Shown here one piece after another: positions 45,027 through 55,187 of a stretch of 64,000 nt of DNA (the stretch's first letter is position 1; every line of letters begins with the position of its first letter). The position numbers were made by a program, and so were the translations under genes. The notes below the pieces were generated by a model, which saw only the letters and a program-made list of their open reading frames with translations, made no database searches and was not told where the DNA came from. The stretch comes from Gimesia maris (GTDB lineage Bacteria; Planctomycetota; Planctomycetia; Planctomycetales; Planctomycetaceae), in NCBI RefSeq assembly GCF_008298035.1, contig NZ_CP042910.1, positions 4,417,001 to 4,481,000 on the forward strand, read 5' to 3'.

Positions 45027-47162
45027 TTACTCTTCTTCTGCTTCTGTATCAACATCTCCGTTGCTTTCACCAGCCTGCTCAGCCAGTACTGCTTTACGGG
45101 ATAATTTGACTCGATTCTGATCATCAACGGCGATCACCTTCACCTGCAGACGGTCACCCATTTTGCAGATGTCACTGACCGACTTGACGAAACCGTCTGA
45201 CAGTTCACTGATATGACACAGTCCATCTTTACCCGGAGCAATCTCAATGAAAGCACCAAATTCTTTAATGGAACTGACGACACCATCATAGATTCGACCG
45301 ACGCGAATTTCTTCCGTCAGAGCTTCGATGTGTGCCATGGCTTTTTCAACCACAGAAACATTTCCGCCGGAAACAGTCACTGTACCATCATCCTGAATGT
45401 CGATGGTCGCGCCGGTTTCTTCCTGAATAGCACGAATTGTTTTTCCACCAGGACCGATCAGCAGACCGATTTTCTCGGGATTGATCTTGGTCTGATGCAG
45501 ACGTGGTGCATATGCAGAAATTTCTGCACGTGGACGACGAATGGCAGTCAACATGGTCCGCAGCAGTTCCAGACGGGCCTTTTTGGCCTGTTCCAGTGTG
45601 GCCTTGATGATTTCTTCGTTGATTCCATCATTCTTAAGGTCCAGCTGAATCCCGGTGATCCCTTTCTGAGTACCTGCCACTTTGAAGTCCATGTCACAGA
45701 AATGGTCTTCATCGCCGATAATATCAGTCAGAATCTTATATTCTTTGCCTTTGGTCACCAGACCAATGGAAATTCCGGCAACCGGCTGTCGCAGTGGCAC
45801 ACCGGCATCCATCAGAGCCAGAGTTGCCGAGCAGACCGAAGCCATCGAGCTACTGCCGTTTGATTCCAGAATGTCGGAAATCACGCGGATGGTGTAAGGG
45901 AAATCTTCTTCGTTCGGCAGTACCGGTAAAACAGAACGTTCTGCCAGACAACCGTGACCGATTTCGCGACGTCCCGGTCCTCTGATCGGTCGGCATTCAC
46001 CAACTGAAAAAGAGGGGAAGTAGTAGTGCAACATAAACTGCTGCAGTTCTTCTTCGAACAGACCATCGACCCGCTGTTTATCACGTGAGGTTCCCAGTGT
46101 GACCGTTGCCAGTGACTGAGTTTCACCACGGGTAAAGACCGCTGACCCATGCACTCGCGGCAGGGCACCGGTTTCACAGGTTACATCACGCAGAACGTCA
46201 GGGGCCCGTCCATCGAGACGACGACCGGTGATCGCCATTTCGCGGACTGCTTTCGCTTCCAGATCGTGGAATGCTTCTTTGAAGTCTCCAATGGTGGCAC
46301 CGTCTTCTGTGGTGTCAGCACCTTCGGGAAAGAATTTGTTTATAAGTTCTTCCTGAATGGCTTTGGCACCATCGCGTCGTTCTGCTTTTACAGTACTCTG
46401 CATGGCAGAACTCAGCTTCTGGAAAATCGCATCATCCAGTTTGGCCACAAACGGATTTTCTGGAGGAGCTTCGTATTCGAAGGGCTCTATTCCTGCTTTT
46501 TCCCGCAGTTCCAGCTGCAATTTGCAGATTTTCGCCAGCTCAGTATGAGCAAGCATAATGGCTTCTAACATTTCGTCTTCGGGAATCTGGTTTCCGAAAC
46601 CTTCGATCATCAGCACCGATTCGATGGTTCCGGCAACAATCAGATCCAGATCGCCTTCGGCAATCTGTTCGTGATTCGGGAAGACAATTAACTCACCATC
46701 AATACGACCGATGCGAACGGCACCGATGGGTCCCTGGAAGGGAACAGGTGAGAGACAGAGCGCCGCTGAGGCACCATTGATTGAGAGCACGTCCGGTTCA
46801 TTGATGCCATCACAGGACATCACGTTGGACTGGATCTGCAGTTCGTCGTGAAACCCCTTGGGGAACAGCGGACGGATGGGACGGTCGGTTAAACGAGCCG
46901 TCAGAATTTCTTTGGTCGTAGGACGACCTTCACGTTTTAAAAATCCACCAGGGAATTTACCGGAAGCCGCTGCGCGTTCCCGATAATCAACCGTCAGTGG
47001 AAAAAAATCAATCCCGGGTCTTCCCGGGCCTGTTGCTGCTGCAACAAAGACTACTGTTTCACCATACTGAACCAGAACAGCACCCGCTGCCTGTTTCGCT
47101 AACTGACCAGTTGTAAGACTAAGTTTCTGTCCGCCAACCTCACATTCAACAACTACTTTCAC
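45027..47162 (-). CDS. pnp: Polyribonucleotide nucleotidyltransferase (PNPase)
   Basis: Phosphorolytic 3'-5' exoribonuclease, part of RNA decay; 711 residues, the normal size. Domain order: RNase PH domain 1 (GQKLSLTTGQLAKQAAGAV; FFPLTVDYRERAAASGKFPGGFLKREGR), helical linker, RNase PH domain 2 (RRLDGRAPDVLRDV; HGSAVFTRGETQSLATVTLGT; SDILESNGSSSMASVC), KH domain (KIGLLIGPGGKTIRAIQEETGA) and S1 domain (VGRIYDGVVSSIKEFGAFIEIAPGKDGL). A short acidic tail ends the protein. It follows rpsO by 54 bases on the same strand, the rpsO-pnp order common in bacteria. Confidence 0.98.
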   Translation of the reverse strand: MKVVVECEVGGQKLSLTTGQLAKQAAGAVLVQYGETVVFVAAATGPGRPGIDFFPLTVDYRERAAASGKFPGGFLKREGRPTTKEILTARLTDRPIRPLFPKGFHDELQIQSNVMSCDGINEPDVLSINGASAALCLSPVPFQGPIGAVRIGRIDGELIVFPNHEQIAEGDLDLIVAGTIESVLMIEGFGNQIPEDEMLEAIMLAHTELAKICKLQLELREKAGIEPFEYEAPPENPFVAKLDDAIFQKLSSAMQSTVKAERRDGAKAIQEELINKFFPEGADTTEDGATIGDFKEAFHDLEAKAVREMAITGRRLDGRAPDVLRDVTCETGALPRVHGSAVFTRGETQSLATVTLGTSRDKQRVDGLFEEELQQFMLHYYFPSFSVGECRPIRGPGRREIGHGCLAERSVLPVLPNEEDFPYTIRVISDILESNGSSSMASVCSATLALMDAGVPLRQPVAGISIGLVTKGKEYKILTDIIGDEDHFCDMDFKVAGTQKGITGIQLDLKNDGINEEIIKATLEQAKKARLELLRTMLTAIRRPRAEISAYAPRLHQTKINPEKIGLLIGPGGKTIRAIQEETGATIDIQDDGTVTVSGGNVSVVEKAMAHIEALTEEIRVGRIYDGVVSSIKEFGAFIEIAPGKDGLCHISELSDGFVKSVSDICKMGDRLQVKVIAVDDQNRVKLSRKAVLAEQAGESNGDVDTEAEEE

Positions 47163-47216
47163 AATATTTTCCTAATTCTTTTCCGACAAACCGACACAGA
47201 GCAGCAAACAACGAAA

Positions 47217-47486
47217 CTATTTTCGGATGTTTAACTTCTCCAGAATTTCCCTATAGCTTTCTGCATTTTTCTTATGCAAGTAATCCAGCAGACTACGACG
47301 ACGACTGACCATCTGCAGCAAACCTCTTCGGCTGGCGTGGTCTTTCGAGTTTGATCGTAAATGCTCTGTTAAATTAACAATCCGTTCTGTAAGTACAGCA
47401 ATCTGCACTTCAGCAGATCCGGTATCCCCTGTTTTGGACTGATATTCTTGAATCAATTCTGCTCTTCGTTCCTGCGTGACTGACAT
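47217..47486 (-). CDS. rpsO: 30S ribosomal protein S15
   Basis: Ribosomal protein S15, 89 residues, normal length. Characteristic segments: the start [35 protein letters not shown], then the [21 protein letters not shown] 16S rRNA-binding region. It binds the central domain of 16S rRNA. It is the first gene of the rpsO-pnp unit and has a long upstream leader. Confidence 0.98.
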   Translation of the reverse strand: MSVTQERRAELIQEYQSKTGDTGSAEVQIAVLTERIVNLTEHLRSNSKDHASRRGLLQMVSRRRSLLDYLHKKNAESYREILEKLNIRK

Positions 47487-47806
47487 TCTTCTAACCTAAA
47501 CCTTTAAAACAAACCACTTGACAAACAGAGAAGATCGGGGAAAACCCAATGCAAAGACAGCCACTACGTCCGTGTCTTGACTTCATCTGAGACTGGTAAT
47601 GGCGAGAGAAAACAAAGCTATTACGCTAGCTTTCAGGGTATTTAAGGTACTTAATGTAGCAATTTGAATAGATTATTCAATGGATACGCTACCTCGATTA
47701 CGAAAACCTGTCTGAATAGAATCAGAGAGACTTCTTTTTTTCGTATTTTTTCCCATTCCCCACAGGAGCCCACCTGAACACCACACCCGTAAACCATTTG
47801 GCAGTA
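47487..47806. other. Leader/promoter region of rpsO-pnp
   Basis: About 320 bases between the NfeD-like gene and rpsO. Over 160 bases probably form a long untranslated leader for rpsO, where S15 autoregulation occurs in some bacteria. No gene is supported. Only a short dyad TTGAATAGATTATTCAA (47664-47680) stands out. Confidence 0.5.
47653..47680 (-). promoter_or_regulatory. Candidate promoter of rpsO-pnp
   Basis: On the minus strand TTGAAT, 16 bases, then TACATT, about 170 bases before the rpsO start. It is a partial match to the sigma-70 consensus and overlaps the dyad at 47664-47680. Confidence 0.3.
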
Positions 47807-50107
47807 TCATGTTAACTCACGCACAACCACTTCATTCCCCTGGATATGCGCAATTTCTACCGAGGCCCCAGACGGGATAAATGGCCCCTCGCTGATGACA
47901 TCCACCCAGACGCCATCGATTTCAACCCGTCCTGCCGGGCGTAAAACGGAGCGCGTTACCCCCTGCATGCCGACTTCCAGATGCAGGCCTTTCACCTTCA
48001 AACCAGCTTTGCCGGGCAGCAGATCGGGATCCAGCTGGATCTCGTGAGTCCCGGGTTTCTGATGTTCGCCCGGAGGCGACAGTACAATCGAACTCATCAG
48101 TTTTGATTCGGGTAAAAAACGATTGAGCACGATCGCGAGGATAATGACCGTGACGAGCGAGGCACTCATTGTCCCTACCGTACTCGACATGGTGGCAAAA
48201 TCTGAACCGGGACGCAGTGTATTAAAATCACCAAAGGTCTGGCTGGCCAGAATGATCGAAGTCACAACCAGAAGACCGCCCGAGATCCCGAAAATACCAA
48301 AACCGGGGATGACAAAGATTTCCAGCAGGATACAAATCAGCCCGATACTGAAGATCATGACTTCCAGGTAACCGGCTGTTCCCCCCAGAAAGCGGCTCCA
48401 GAAAAAGAGTCCAAAACAGACTGCTGACATGATGCCGAACAAACCGGTCAACGTGTAGAGCTCCAGGTAGACAAAGATCGCCCCCAAAATGAACAGCAGG
48501 AAAGTAATGATCTGAGAATTCAAAATATAGACCAGTGTATCGACCCAGGTCCGTCCTACCGCTTTCAGTTTGACATCAGCGGGAATCCCCAGTCGCTGCT
48601 TGAGTTCATCCATATCCCGGACAGGCGGTTCTGCTATTTTTAATTCATGCGCCCGCCCCCCGTTGACCGTCAATAAATTTGCTTTCCGCGACTCGGGCAC
48701 GGCTGGTCCCTGGATCCATTCGCCATTCGATTGATGAATTTCATCTTCACTCATGTACCAGAGTTGGCCGGTTTTACTGTTGGTGACTTCGTAGACGATC
48801 AGATCTTTATCGGACATCGCTTCGCAGACTGCCGCGGGTCGCCCCTTTTTCTCTGCCAGATCCTTCAATGTCACGCGCAGGGAGCTCAGAATTTTTTCTG
48901 GTACGTGCTCGAACTGCCCGTCCTCTTTCATTTCAATGGGCCCGGCGTCTCCCGTTTGTGCTCCGGGACGCATGAAGATTTCGTCGCAGCCCAGCGCGAT
49001 AATAGCGGCACTACTCATGGCATGATCAGGAATATAAGCCACCGTTCTCACCTGTCTTGAATCCAGATCGGCGATCATATTCGCCAGATTGGTGCCGGAC
49101 ATCAGGTAGCCTCCCCCTGAATCAATCTCAAATATCAGCATATTCGCACCGGAATTGACGGCCCGATTAATCTGTCGTTCAAGAAAGGCCTCGAGCAGTG
49201 GTTCAATCATCCCGTCCACTTTAATCAGCATGACTTTGGGGGCTTCTCCCAGGGTGGGATCATCGCGTAATTTCTCGCGGGGAATCCCATATATCTCAGC
49301 CAGTTCGCCACGTGTGGGGGCCAGTTGCTGTACCAGCACATCCAGGGCGCGGGCCTTGCTGCCTGAAAAAACGCCCAGCGAACCGACTTCTTTAATGGTT
49401 TCGACATCGGTGATCACGGCCATATTATCCTGCAGCCGTTTTAGCTCATCGGGAGTCACGATGCGGGAGATAATCTGCCTGTTTTCGCCTTCTCCCTGTT
49501 GTATTTTTACTTTCAGGACGGCCTGCTGTGGGTCCATCATGCCCAGGGCCAGGGCGCGACTCAGCTTGGCATTGTGGCGTTTCTCAACGATGGACAGCAC
49601 GAACTCGCGTTCATCCCGATCCAGTGCTTTACCATACCCTATGTCCCCCAGTTCCGCGTCCGGATGCATCACGATTTCATCACAGGCCAGTGCCAGAACC
49701 ACATTGTTTCCGATCACTGTTTCCGGAATCCAGGCAATGGTTTTTAAATCGGATAACTGGGCGGATGCCAGAAATTTGGCCAGCCCCTGCACCTGGTGAA
49801 ACGGGCTGGAACCAGGTGAGATCTGGAGTACCAGATACCCCTTCTGCCCTGATTTGGCTGCTTCATTCTGCAATGACAAAGCGGCATTCGTGACTCTTCC
49901 ATAGGTCACTTCCCCCACGGGGCTCTCGATTGTCATAAACAAGGCCGGTCTCGAAGGAGGCGCATCGGCGTCTGCCTTCTTTTCAGGTTCCGCAGACTGC
50001 TTCTGCGGCTTTTCAGACGGAGCCGGATCGGCCCGCAAAGTTGAACTTCCATTGAGCACCAGCAGTCCCAGAATAAAAGCCAGTAGCATCTGGTTGACAT
50101 GTTTCAT
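47807..50107 (-). CDS. NfeD-like membrane serine protease with two ClpP-type domains
   Basis: A 766-residue protein from the ATG at 50107 (signal peptide to about residue 26, LRA|DP); the frame is open to 50200. After a Glu/Lys-rich linker there are two ClpP/crotonase-fold domains. The first (about 55-200) reads ETVIGNNVVLALACDEIVM where the catalytic Ser is expected, so it seems inactive. The second (about 290-430) has IDSGGG, then HAMSSAAIIALGCDEIFM with Ser366 and Lys405 in PEKILSSLRVTLKDL, matching the Ser-Lys dyad of NfeD proteases. Four to six membrane helices follow (about 535-680) and a C-terminal NfeD beta-barrel (GMQGVTRSVLRPAGRVEIDG). Substrates in this family include membrane-raft-associated proteins; the target here is unknown. 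Confidence 0.9.
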   Translation of the reverse strand: MKHVNQMLLAFILGLLVLNGSSTLRADPAPSEKPQKQSAEPEKKADADAPPSRPALFMTIESPVGEVTYGRVTNAALSLQNEAAKSGQKGYLVLQISPGSSPFHQVQGLAKFLASAQLSDLKTIAWIPETVIGNNVVLALACDEIVMHPDAELGDIGYGKALDRDEREFVLSIVEKRHNAKLSRALALGMMDPQQAVLKVKIQQGEGENRQIISRIVTPDELKRLQDNMAVITDVETIKEVGSLGVFSGSKARALDVLVQQLAPTRGELAEIYGIPREKLRDDPTLGEAPKVMLIKVDGMIEPLLEAFLERQINRAVNSGANMLIFEIDSGGGYLMSGTNLANMIADLDSRQVRTVAYIPDHAMSSAAIIALGCDEIFMRPGAQTGDAGPIEMKEDGQFEHVPEKILSSLRVTLKDLAEKKGRPAAVCEAMSDKDLIVYEVTNSKTGQLWYMSEDEIHQSNGEWIQGPAVPESRKANLLTVNGGRAHELKIAEPPVRDMDELKQRLGIPADVKLKAVGRTWVDTLVYILNSQIITFLLFILGAIFVYLELYTLTGLFGIMSAVCFGLFFWSRFLGGTAGYLEVMIFSIGLICILLEIFVIPGFGIFGISGGLLVVTSIILASQTFGDFNTLRPGSDFATMSSTVGTMSASLVTVIILAIVLNRFLPESKLMSSIVLSPPGEHQKPGTHEIQLDPDLLPGKAGLKVKGLHLEVGMQGVTRSVLRPAGRVEIDGVWVDVISEGPFIPSGASVEIAHIQGNEVVVRELT

Positions 50108-50560
50108 CGTGTGACTTTCACCGTTTTCAATATGAGATAGCAATGCCTGTGATTCACCTGAGGTTACGCTCACGATGAACCCGGAACGTTCAATACCCAT
50201 TATTATTGTATCATAGCCAGATACTGATCATCTGGTGTACTCTTTTTAACGAGATTTTACACCCGACAGATCAATTCATTTCCCCAATTATAGACGAATT
50301 ACCATGGGTAAATAAGACGCTCTTCCATTCTTACACCCCGAGATGAAGAAACTTCATAAATTTCCCTGTTTCGGAATGGACACTCAATCGAAATACGCCG
50401 TTCGGGTCGACCGATTCAGCATAGTTAACCGTCCTGTTCATTCCTTCCCTCCGGTCGGAATTTTTAAACCGGAAGAAATTCCGAGAAAACAGGTTAAATT
50501 CTCAGAATCAACCTCTTACAATATAGAAGCAACTCTCAATCGACACTCCAAAGGGCAGTC
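50108..50560. other. Divergent intergenic region between NfeD-like and helicase genes
   Basis: About 450 bases holding two divergent promoters. One inverted repeat, CGGAATTT / AAATTCCG (50456-50463 with 50476-50483), lies about 80 bases before the helicase start. The frame at 50343-50678 has no family features and overlaps the helicase gene. Confidence 0.5.
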
Positions 50561-53500
50561 ATGTCATTTTACGGCTATCACCCCATCATCGAAAAATGGT
50601 TCCGGAAACGTTTTCAGGGGCCGACCGAACCGCAGCAACAGGGCTGGCCGTGTATCAATCGGGGTGAGCACACTTTGATCTCGGCTCCCACCGGTAGTGG
50701 AAAAACGCTGACCGCATTCCTCTCAGTCATTGACCGTCTGGTGAAACGCTCGCTCGCTGGTGACCTGGATGATGAAACCAGTGTCATCTATGTTTCACCG
50801 CTGCGGGCTCTGTCCAATGACATGCATCGCAATCTGGAACAGCCACTGGAAGAGATTTCCCAGCTTCTGGAAGAAGCCGGCGAGATATTCACACCGATCC
50901 GTATCGGCCTGCGAACGGGAGACACGCCCTCTTCAAAACGCGCCGCACTCGTCAAACGTCCGCCTCATATCCTGGTGACAACCCCCGAATCGCTCTATTT
51001 AATGTTAACCGGTTCCAAAGCACGGGAAACACTGAAAACGGTCGAGACCGTGATTGTCGATGAAATCCACGCTTTGTTAAGAGACAAACGGGGCTCTCAC
51101 TGGTCGATCACTCTCGAACGGCTGGAAGCACTGGTTGAACATCCGCTGCAACGCATCGGCCTGTCCGCCACACAGAAGCCACTGGATCGCGTGGCGCAGT
51201 ACCTGGTAGGTCATCGGCCTGAAATCGAAATCACCGCCAATCCCCCCTCTAAAGAGCAAAGTGAATTCCCTGAGCAGACCTGTCGGATCGTTAATATCGG
51301 GCATTCCCGTACGCTGGATGTCGCTATCCAGGTCCCCCCATCTGAATTGAGCGCGATCTGCAGCCACGAACAATGGGCGGAAGTGCTGGAACAGATTATT
51401 GAACTGATTAACTCACATCGCAGTACGTTGATCTTCGTGAATACCCGCCGTCTGGCAGAACGCATTACGCACCAGCTCACCGAACGATTAGGAGAGGAAG
51501 TAGTCGGCAGCCATCACGGTTCGTTGTCTGCGAAAATTCGACATCGTACCGAACAGAAATTAAAAAGCGGCGAGCTGAAAGCCGTCATCGCGACTGCCTC
51601 TCTGGAACTGGGCATCGACGTCGGCTATATCGACCTGGTTGTACAGATTGGTTCACCGCGTGGCATCGCCACTTTTCTACAGCGCATCGGCCGCTCCGGG
51701 CATTCGCTCGGACTGGTTCCCAAAGGGCGGATCTTTGCACTCTCGCGCGACGAACTCGTAGAAAGCATGGCTTTGGTTCGCTCCATCAAACAGGGTATTC
51801 TGGATACCGTCCGTATGCCTGAAGCGCCAATTGATATCCTGGCGCAACAGATCACCGCCGAAGTCGCCTGCCAGGAATGGAACACGGATGAACTGTTTGA
51901 CACACTGACCCGTGCTTATTCCTACCGCAACCTCAAGCGCAAAGATTTTGACAGTACAATTCAGTTCCTCAGCGAAGGCATCAGCAGTACCTCTGGCCGT
52001 AGCCGCGTCTATCTGCATCATGATCAGGTTCAGAACCGCGTCCGCAGCCGCAAAAATGCCCGACTCGTCTCCACGATGAACGGCGGTGCGATCCCCGAAA
52101 TCGCTTCTTACCGTGTGGTCACCGAAGAAGACCAGACCGTGGTCGGCTCCGTGGATGAAGAATTCGCCGTCGAGAGCATGGCTGGAGATATCTTCCTGCT
52201 GGGAAACACATCCTGGCAGGTGCGCTACGTGCGTGGCGGGGATGTCACCGTGGTCGACGCGCATGGTGCGCCCCCTTCCATTCCATTCTGGTTTGGTGAA
52301 GCTCCCGGACGTTCGCTGGAACTGTCGACAGAAATCTCGCATTTAAGAAAAGAACTGGAACGCCGCATCGAAGATACCGAACGGGCGATACTCTGGCTCT
52401 CACAAGAGACCAATACCGACGAATGGGGCAGCAAGCAGATCGTGGAATACTTCCAGGCACAGAAAGCCGCCCTGGGAGTCGTACCCACGCAAAAACGAAT
52501 TGTGTTTGAACGTTTTTTTGATGAATCGGGGGGCATGCAACTGGTAATTCACGCTCCCTTTGGAGGCGACATCAACCGCGCGTGGGGTTATACCATGCGG
52601 AAACGTTTCTGCCGCTCATACAACTTTGAACTGCAGGCGACCGCCGACGATAACGGCATCATTCTGTCACTGGGACCGCAGCACAGCTTCCCGCTGGAGA
52701 GCCTGTTTTCCATGCTCAATACCCGGAATGTGCAGCAACTGTCCGAGCAGGCGATTCTGGATCATCCCATGTTCCATGTGCGCTGGCGCTGGAACGTGAC
52801 GCGGGCTTTGCTGGTCTCGCGGATGCAGAACGGTAAAAAAGTTCCACCGCCGTTACAGCGGTTTCGTGCGGAAGACTTACTCACCGCGGTCTTCCCGCGA
52901 CTGACGGGTTGCCCTGAAAACGAAATTGGGGAGATCGTCAGACCCGATCACATCCTCGTCGACCAGACACTTTACGATTGCCTGAATGAGCAACTTGATA
53001 TTGAGGGTTTGAAAAACGTTCTGCTCAAAATCGAACAGGGCTCGGTCAAACTCATTCCCCGCGATACCCGCGAACCATCTCCCTTCTGCTACGAACTGCT
53101 TAACTCCAGTCCTTATACGTTTCTGGATGGAGGCGAAGCGCAGGAACGCCGGGCGCGGGCTGTCGCGACTCGACATACACTCTCAGTCGAAAGTGTGGAA
53201 GACCTGGGAAGGCTCTCTCCAGAAGCCATCGCCCAGGTCTGCCAGGAAGCGCAACCCGTCGTGCGAAATGCCGATGAATTTCACGATGTGCTGCTGGGAC
53301 GCATCCACCTGCCCGTTAACGAACGTCCTGAATGGTCTGACTGGTATCAGGAACTGGAAGCGACAGGACGGGCTACCACTCTGTCCCGAACAGTTTCAGG
53401 TCCCGATCAGAAGACCGCTCACAGCTGGGTCGCCACGGAACGACTGCCGGCCGCATTGGCTGCTTTTCCGGAGAGTCAGCATGCTCCCCATGTGAACGTT

Positions 53501-55159
53501 CCCGCTGGTGTGCAGCAGGACTGGGAATCGACGGAGGCCCGTACCTCGATCATTCGCGGCCTGCTGGATAACTGCGGCCCCCAGACGGTTGCTGAACTGG
53601 CAAATCAGGCAGGTATGACAGATGCGCAAACCGAAGCTGCTTTAATGGCGCTGGAAGGCGAAGGCATCGCCATGCAGGGGTATTTCCGCATCAAAGACCC
53701 CAACTGGGACCAGAGCCTGGATGAGTCCGGGACAACAGAGTCTAAAAAAGAAGCGTCCCCTGCTCCGCCCAAAGAATGGTGTCATCGACGGCTGCTCTCC
53801 CGCATCCATCGCCTGACTCTGCAGGGTTTACGAGCTCAGGTTCAACCTGTAGATGTCAGTGTATTGATTCAATATCTGACACGTTTACATGGATTGACGG
53901 AGGACGAAAAGCGATCCGGCACCAATGGTCTGTTTGAAGTCCTTTCGATGTTGCAAGGCATCGATATCCCGGCGATCTGCTGGGAACGGGACATTCTGCC
54001 TGCCCGGCTGTCGAATTATCAGAGCAGTCATCTGGATGAACTCTGCTTTACCGGAGAAGTGGGCTGGGGGCGTCTGTACCCTCCCCGCCGCACCGCCGAC
54101 CAGGGTAAAGCGATGACCAGCATCACACGCAATGCGCCGGTCTCATTCTTTCTGAGAGAGGACATTCCCTGGCTGGCCTGTTTCAATCAGGTCTCCTCGA
54201 ATCTGGAAGACAGTGAAGCAGAACACCACCTGAGCAGCCCTGCACAGGAAGTTCAGGAACTGTTAACGCAACGGGGCGCCCTGTTTGCTTCTGATCTGAT
54301 GGCGACGACCCAGTCACTGCCTTCGCAGATTGCTGATTCGCTGGGAGAACTCATCTCCCGTGGCCTGGTGACCTCGGACAGTTTCTCCGGCATGCGACAG
54401 TTTACAGAAGATCGTATTTCCAAAAACAGACGATCTTCCCGCAAATCGCGAATCGGCCTGGTTCGGAAAAGATCGACTCCGAACAACACCGGACGCTGGT
54501 CGATCTGGAGACGGGAATCCAGTGAGGAAGTGGAAGAACGGAGCCTGCAATACTTTGAATATGTTGAACAGTGGGCCTGGCAACTGATCAGACGCTGGGG
54601 TGTAGTCTTTCGCGATTTACTCAGCAAGGAATCCGGCGCACCACGATGGTTTGAATTACTGCAGATCTACCGTCGACTGGAAGCGCGTGGTGAAATTCGA
54701 GGGGGTCGGTTTGTAACCGGGGTCGCGGGGGAGCAGTTTGCCATGTCGGGTACGATTCAGGAATTGCGCAAACTGCGTGATGCCCCGAGCAGCGATGAGT
54801 TAACAATTCTTTCTGCTACCGACCCGCTGAACCTGACAGGAATTCTCACCAAAGATGCGCGGGTGCCGGCGACTCCTACCAATCGCATCGCCTACAGGAA
54901 TGGGAATCTGATTGCCTGGGCCAAGAACGAAGAACTGTTTCTGTTGACAAAGGTTTCAGAGAAACTCAAACGGGAGTTGATCCTGGGATTCGGACTCCCC
55001 ATTCAGGAATTCAACAGACAACAAACGTTGGAGGAGAATTCCTCGGATGAGCTGGAAGTGACGTCACAATCCGTGTCTAATGCAGAAGACCAGCTGATCT
55101 CCACTGGTAACGACGCCAGTCTTCCTGATAAAAAATCACCGCGTCCTTCTTTTCTCTGA
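50561..55159 (+). CDS. Lhr-type ATP-dependent DNA/RNA helicase
   Basis: Superfamily 2 helicase of the Lhr (large helicase-related) type, 1532 residues, cytoplasmic. Domain 1: Walker A APTGSGKT at 42-49, Walker B DEIH at 167-170. Domain 2: FVNTRRLAERI, SHHGSLS and the arginine-finger motif QRIGRSGH. Then the Lhr core winged-helix and DUF4145-like middle (HAPFGGDINRAWGYTMRKR), and a long C-terminal part matching the Lhr C-terminal region (SRIHRLTLQGLRAQVQP; WQLIRRWGVVFRDLL). The last ~80 residues are polar and low complexity. AAAGGGC precedes the ATG. Lhr proteins act in DNA repair; the next gene begins 28 bases later but is not obviously related. Confidence 0.93.
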   Translation: MSFYGYHPIIEKWFRKRFQGPTEPQQQGWPCINRGEHTLISAPTGSGKTLTAFLSVIDRLVKRSLAGDLDDETSVIYVSPLRALSNDMHRNLEQPLEEISQLLEEAGEIFTPIRIGLRTGDTPSSKRAALVKRPPHILVTTPESLYLMLTGSKARETLKTVETVIVDEIHALLRDKRGSHWSITLERLEALVEHPLQRIGLSATQKPLDRVAQYLVGHRPEIEITANPPSKEQSEFPEQTCRIVNIGHSRTLDVAIQVPPSELSAICSHEQWAEVLEQIIELINSHRSTLIFVNTRRLAERITHQLTERLGEEVVGSHHGSLSAKIRHRTEQKLKSGELKAVIATASLELGIDVGYIDLVVQIGSPRGIATFLQRIGRSGHSLGLVPKGRIFALSRDELVESMALVRSIKQGILDTVRMPEAPIDILAQQITAEVACQEWNTDELFDTLTRAYSYRNLKRKDFDSTIQFLSEGISSTSGRSRVYLHHDQVQNRVRSRKNARLVSTMNGGAIPEIASYRVVTEEDQTVVGSVDEEFAVESMAGDIFLLGNTSWQVRYVRGGDVTVVDAHGAPPSIPFWFGEAPGRSLELSTEISHLRKELERRIEDTERAILWLSQETNTDEWGSKQIVEYFQAQKAALGVVPTQKRIVFERFFDESGGMQLVIHAPFGGDINRAWGYTMRKRFCRSYNFELQATADDNGIILSLGPQHSFPLESLFSMLNTRNVQQLSEQAILDHPMFHVRWRWNVTRALLVSRMQNGKKVPPPLQRFRAEDLLTAVFPRLTGCPENEIGEIVRPDHILVDQTLYDCLNEQLDIEGLKNVLLKIEQGSVKLIPRDTREPSPFCYELLNSSPYTFLDGGEAQERRARAVATRHTLSVESVEDLGRLSPEAIAQVCQEAQPVVRNADEFHDVLLGRIHLPVNERPEWSDWYQELEATGRATTLSRTVSGPDQKTAHSWVATERLPAALAAFPESQHAPHVNVPAGVQQDWESTEARTSIIRGLLDNCGPQTVAELANQAGMTDAQTEAALMALEGEGIAMQGYFRIKDPNWDQSLDESGTTESKKEASPAPPKEWCHRRLLSRIHRLTLQGLRAQVQPVDVSVLIQYLTRLHGLTEDEKRSGTNGLFEVLSMLQGIDIPAICWERDILPARLSNYQSSHLDELCFTGEVGWGRLYPPRRTADQGKAMTSITRNAPVSFFLREDIPWLACFNQVSSNLEDSEAEHHLSSPAQEVQELLTQRGALFASDLMATTQSLPSQIADSLGELISRGLVTSDSFSGMRQFTEDRISKNRRSSRKSRIGLVRKRSTPNNTGRWSIWRRESSEEVEERSLQYFEYVEQWAWQLIRRWGVVFRDLLSKESGAPRWFELLQIYRRLEARGEIRGGRFVTGVAGEQFAMSGTIQELRKLRDAPSSDELTILSATDPLNLTGILTKDARVPATPTNRIAYRNGNLIAWAKNEELFLLTKVSEKLKRELILGFGLPIQEFNRQQTLEENSSDELEVTSQSVSNAEDQLISTGNDASLPDKKSPRPSFL

Positions 55160-55187
55160 GATGTAAGTCAGTGGCGTTTCCCTAAAT

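Noticed and set aside
45213-45863. 216-codon plus-strand frame
   Set aside because: Antisense to pnp, whose domains are conserved throughout; Cys/Phe/Asn-rich shadow composition.
50343-50678. 111-codon plus-strand frame before the helicase
   Set aside because: Overlaps the helicase start in another frame and shows no family features; the helicase start has a better ribosome site.
51677-52342. 221-codon minus-strand frame
   Set aside because: Antisense to the conserved helicase core of the Lhr-type gene; composition shows no protein family.
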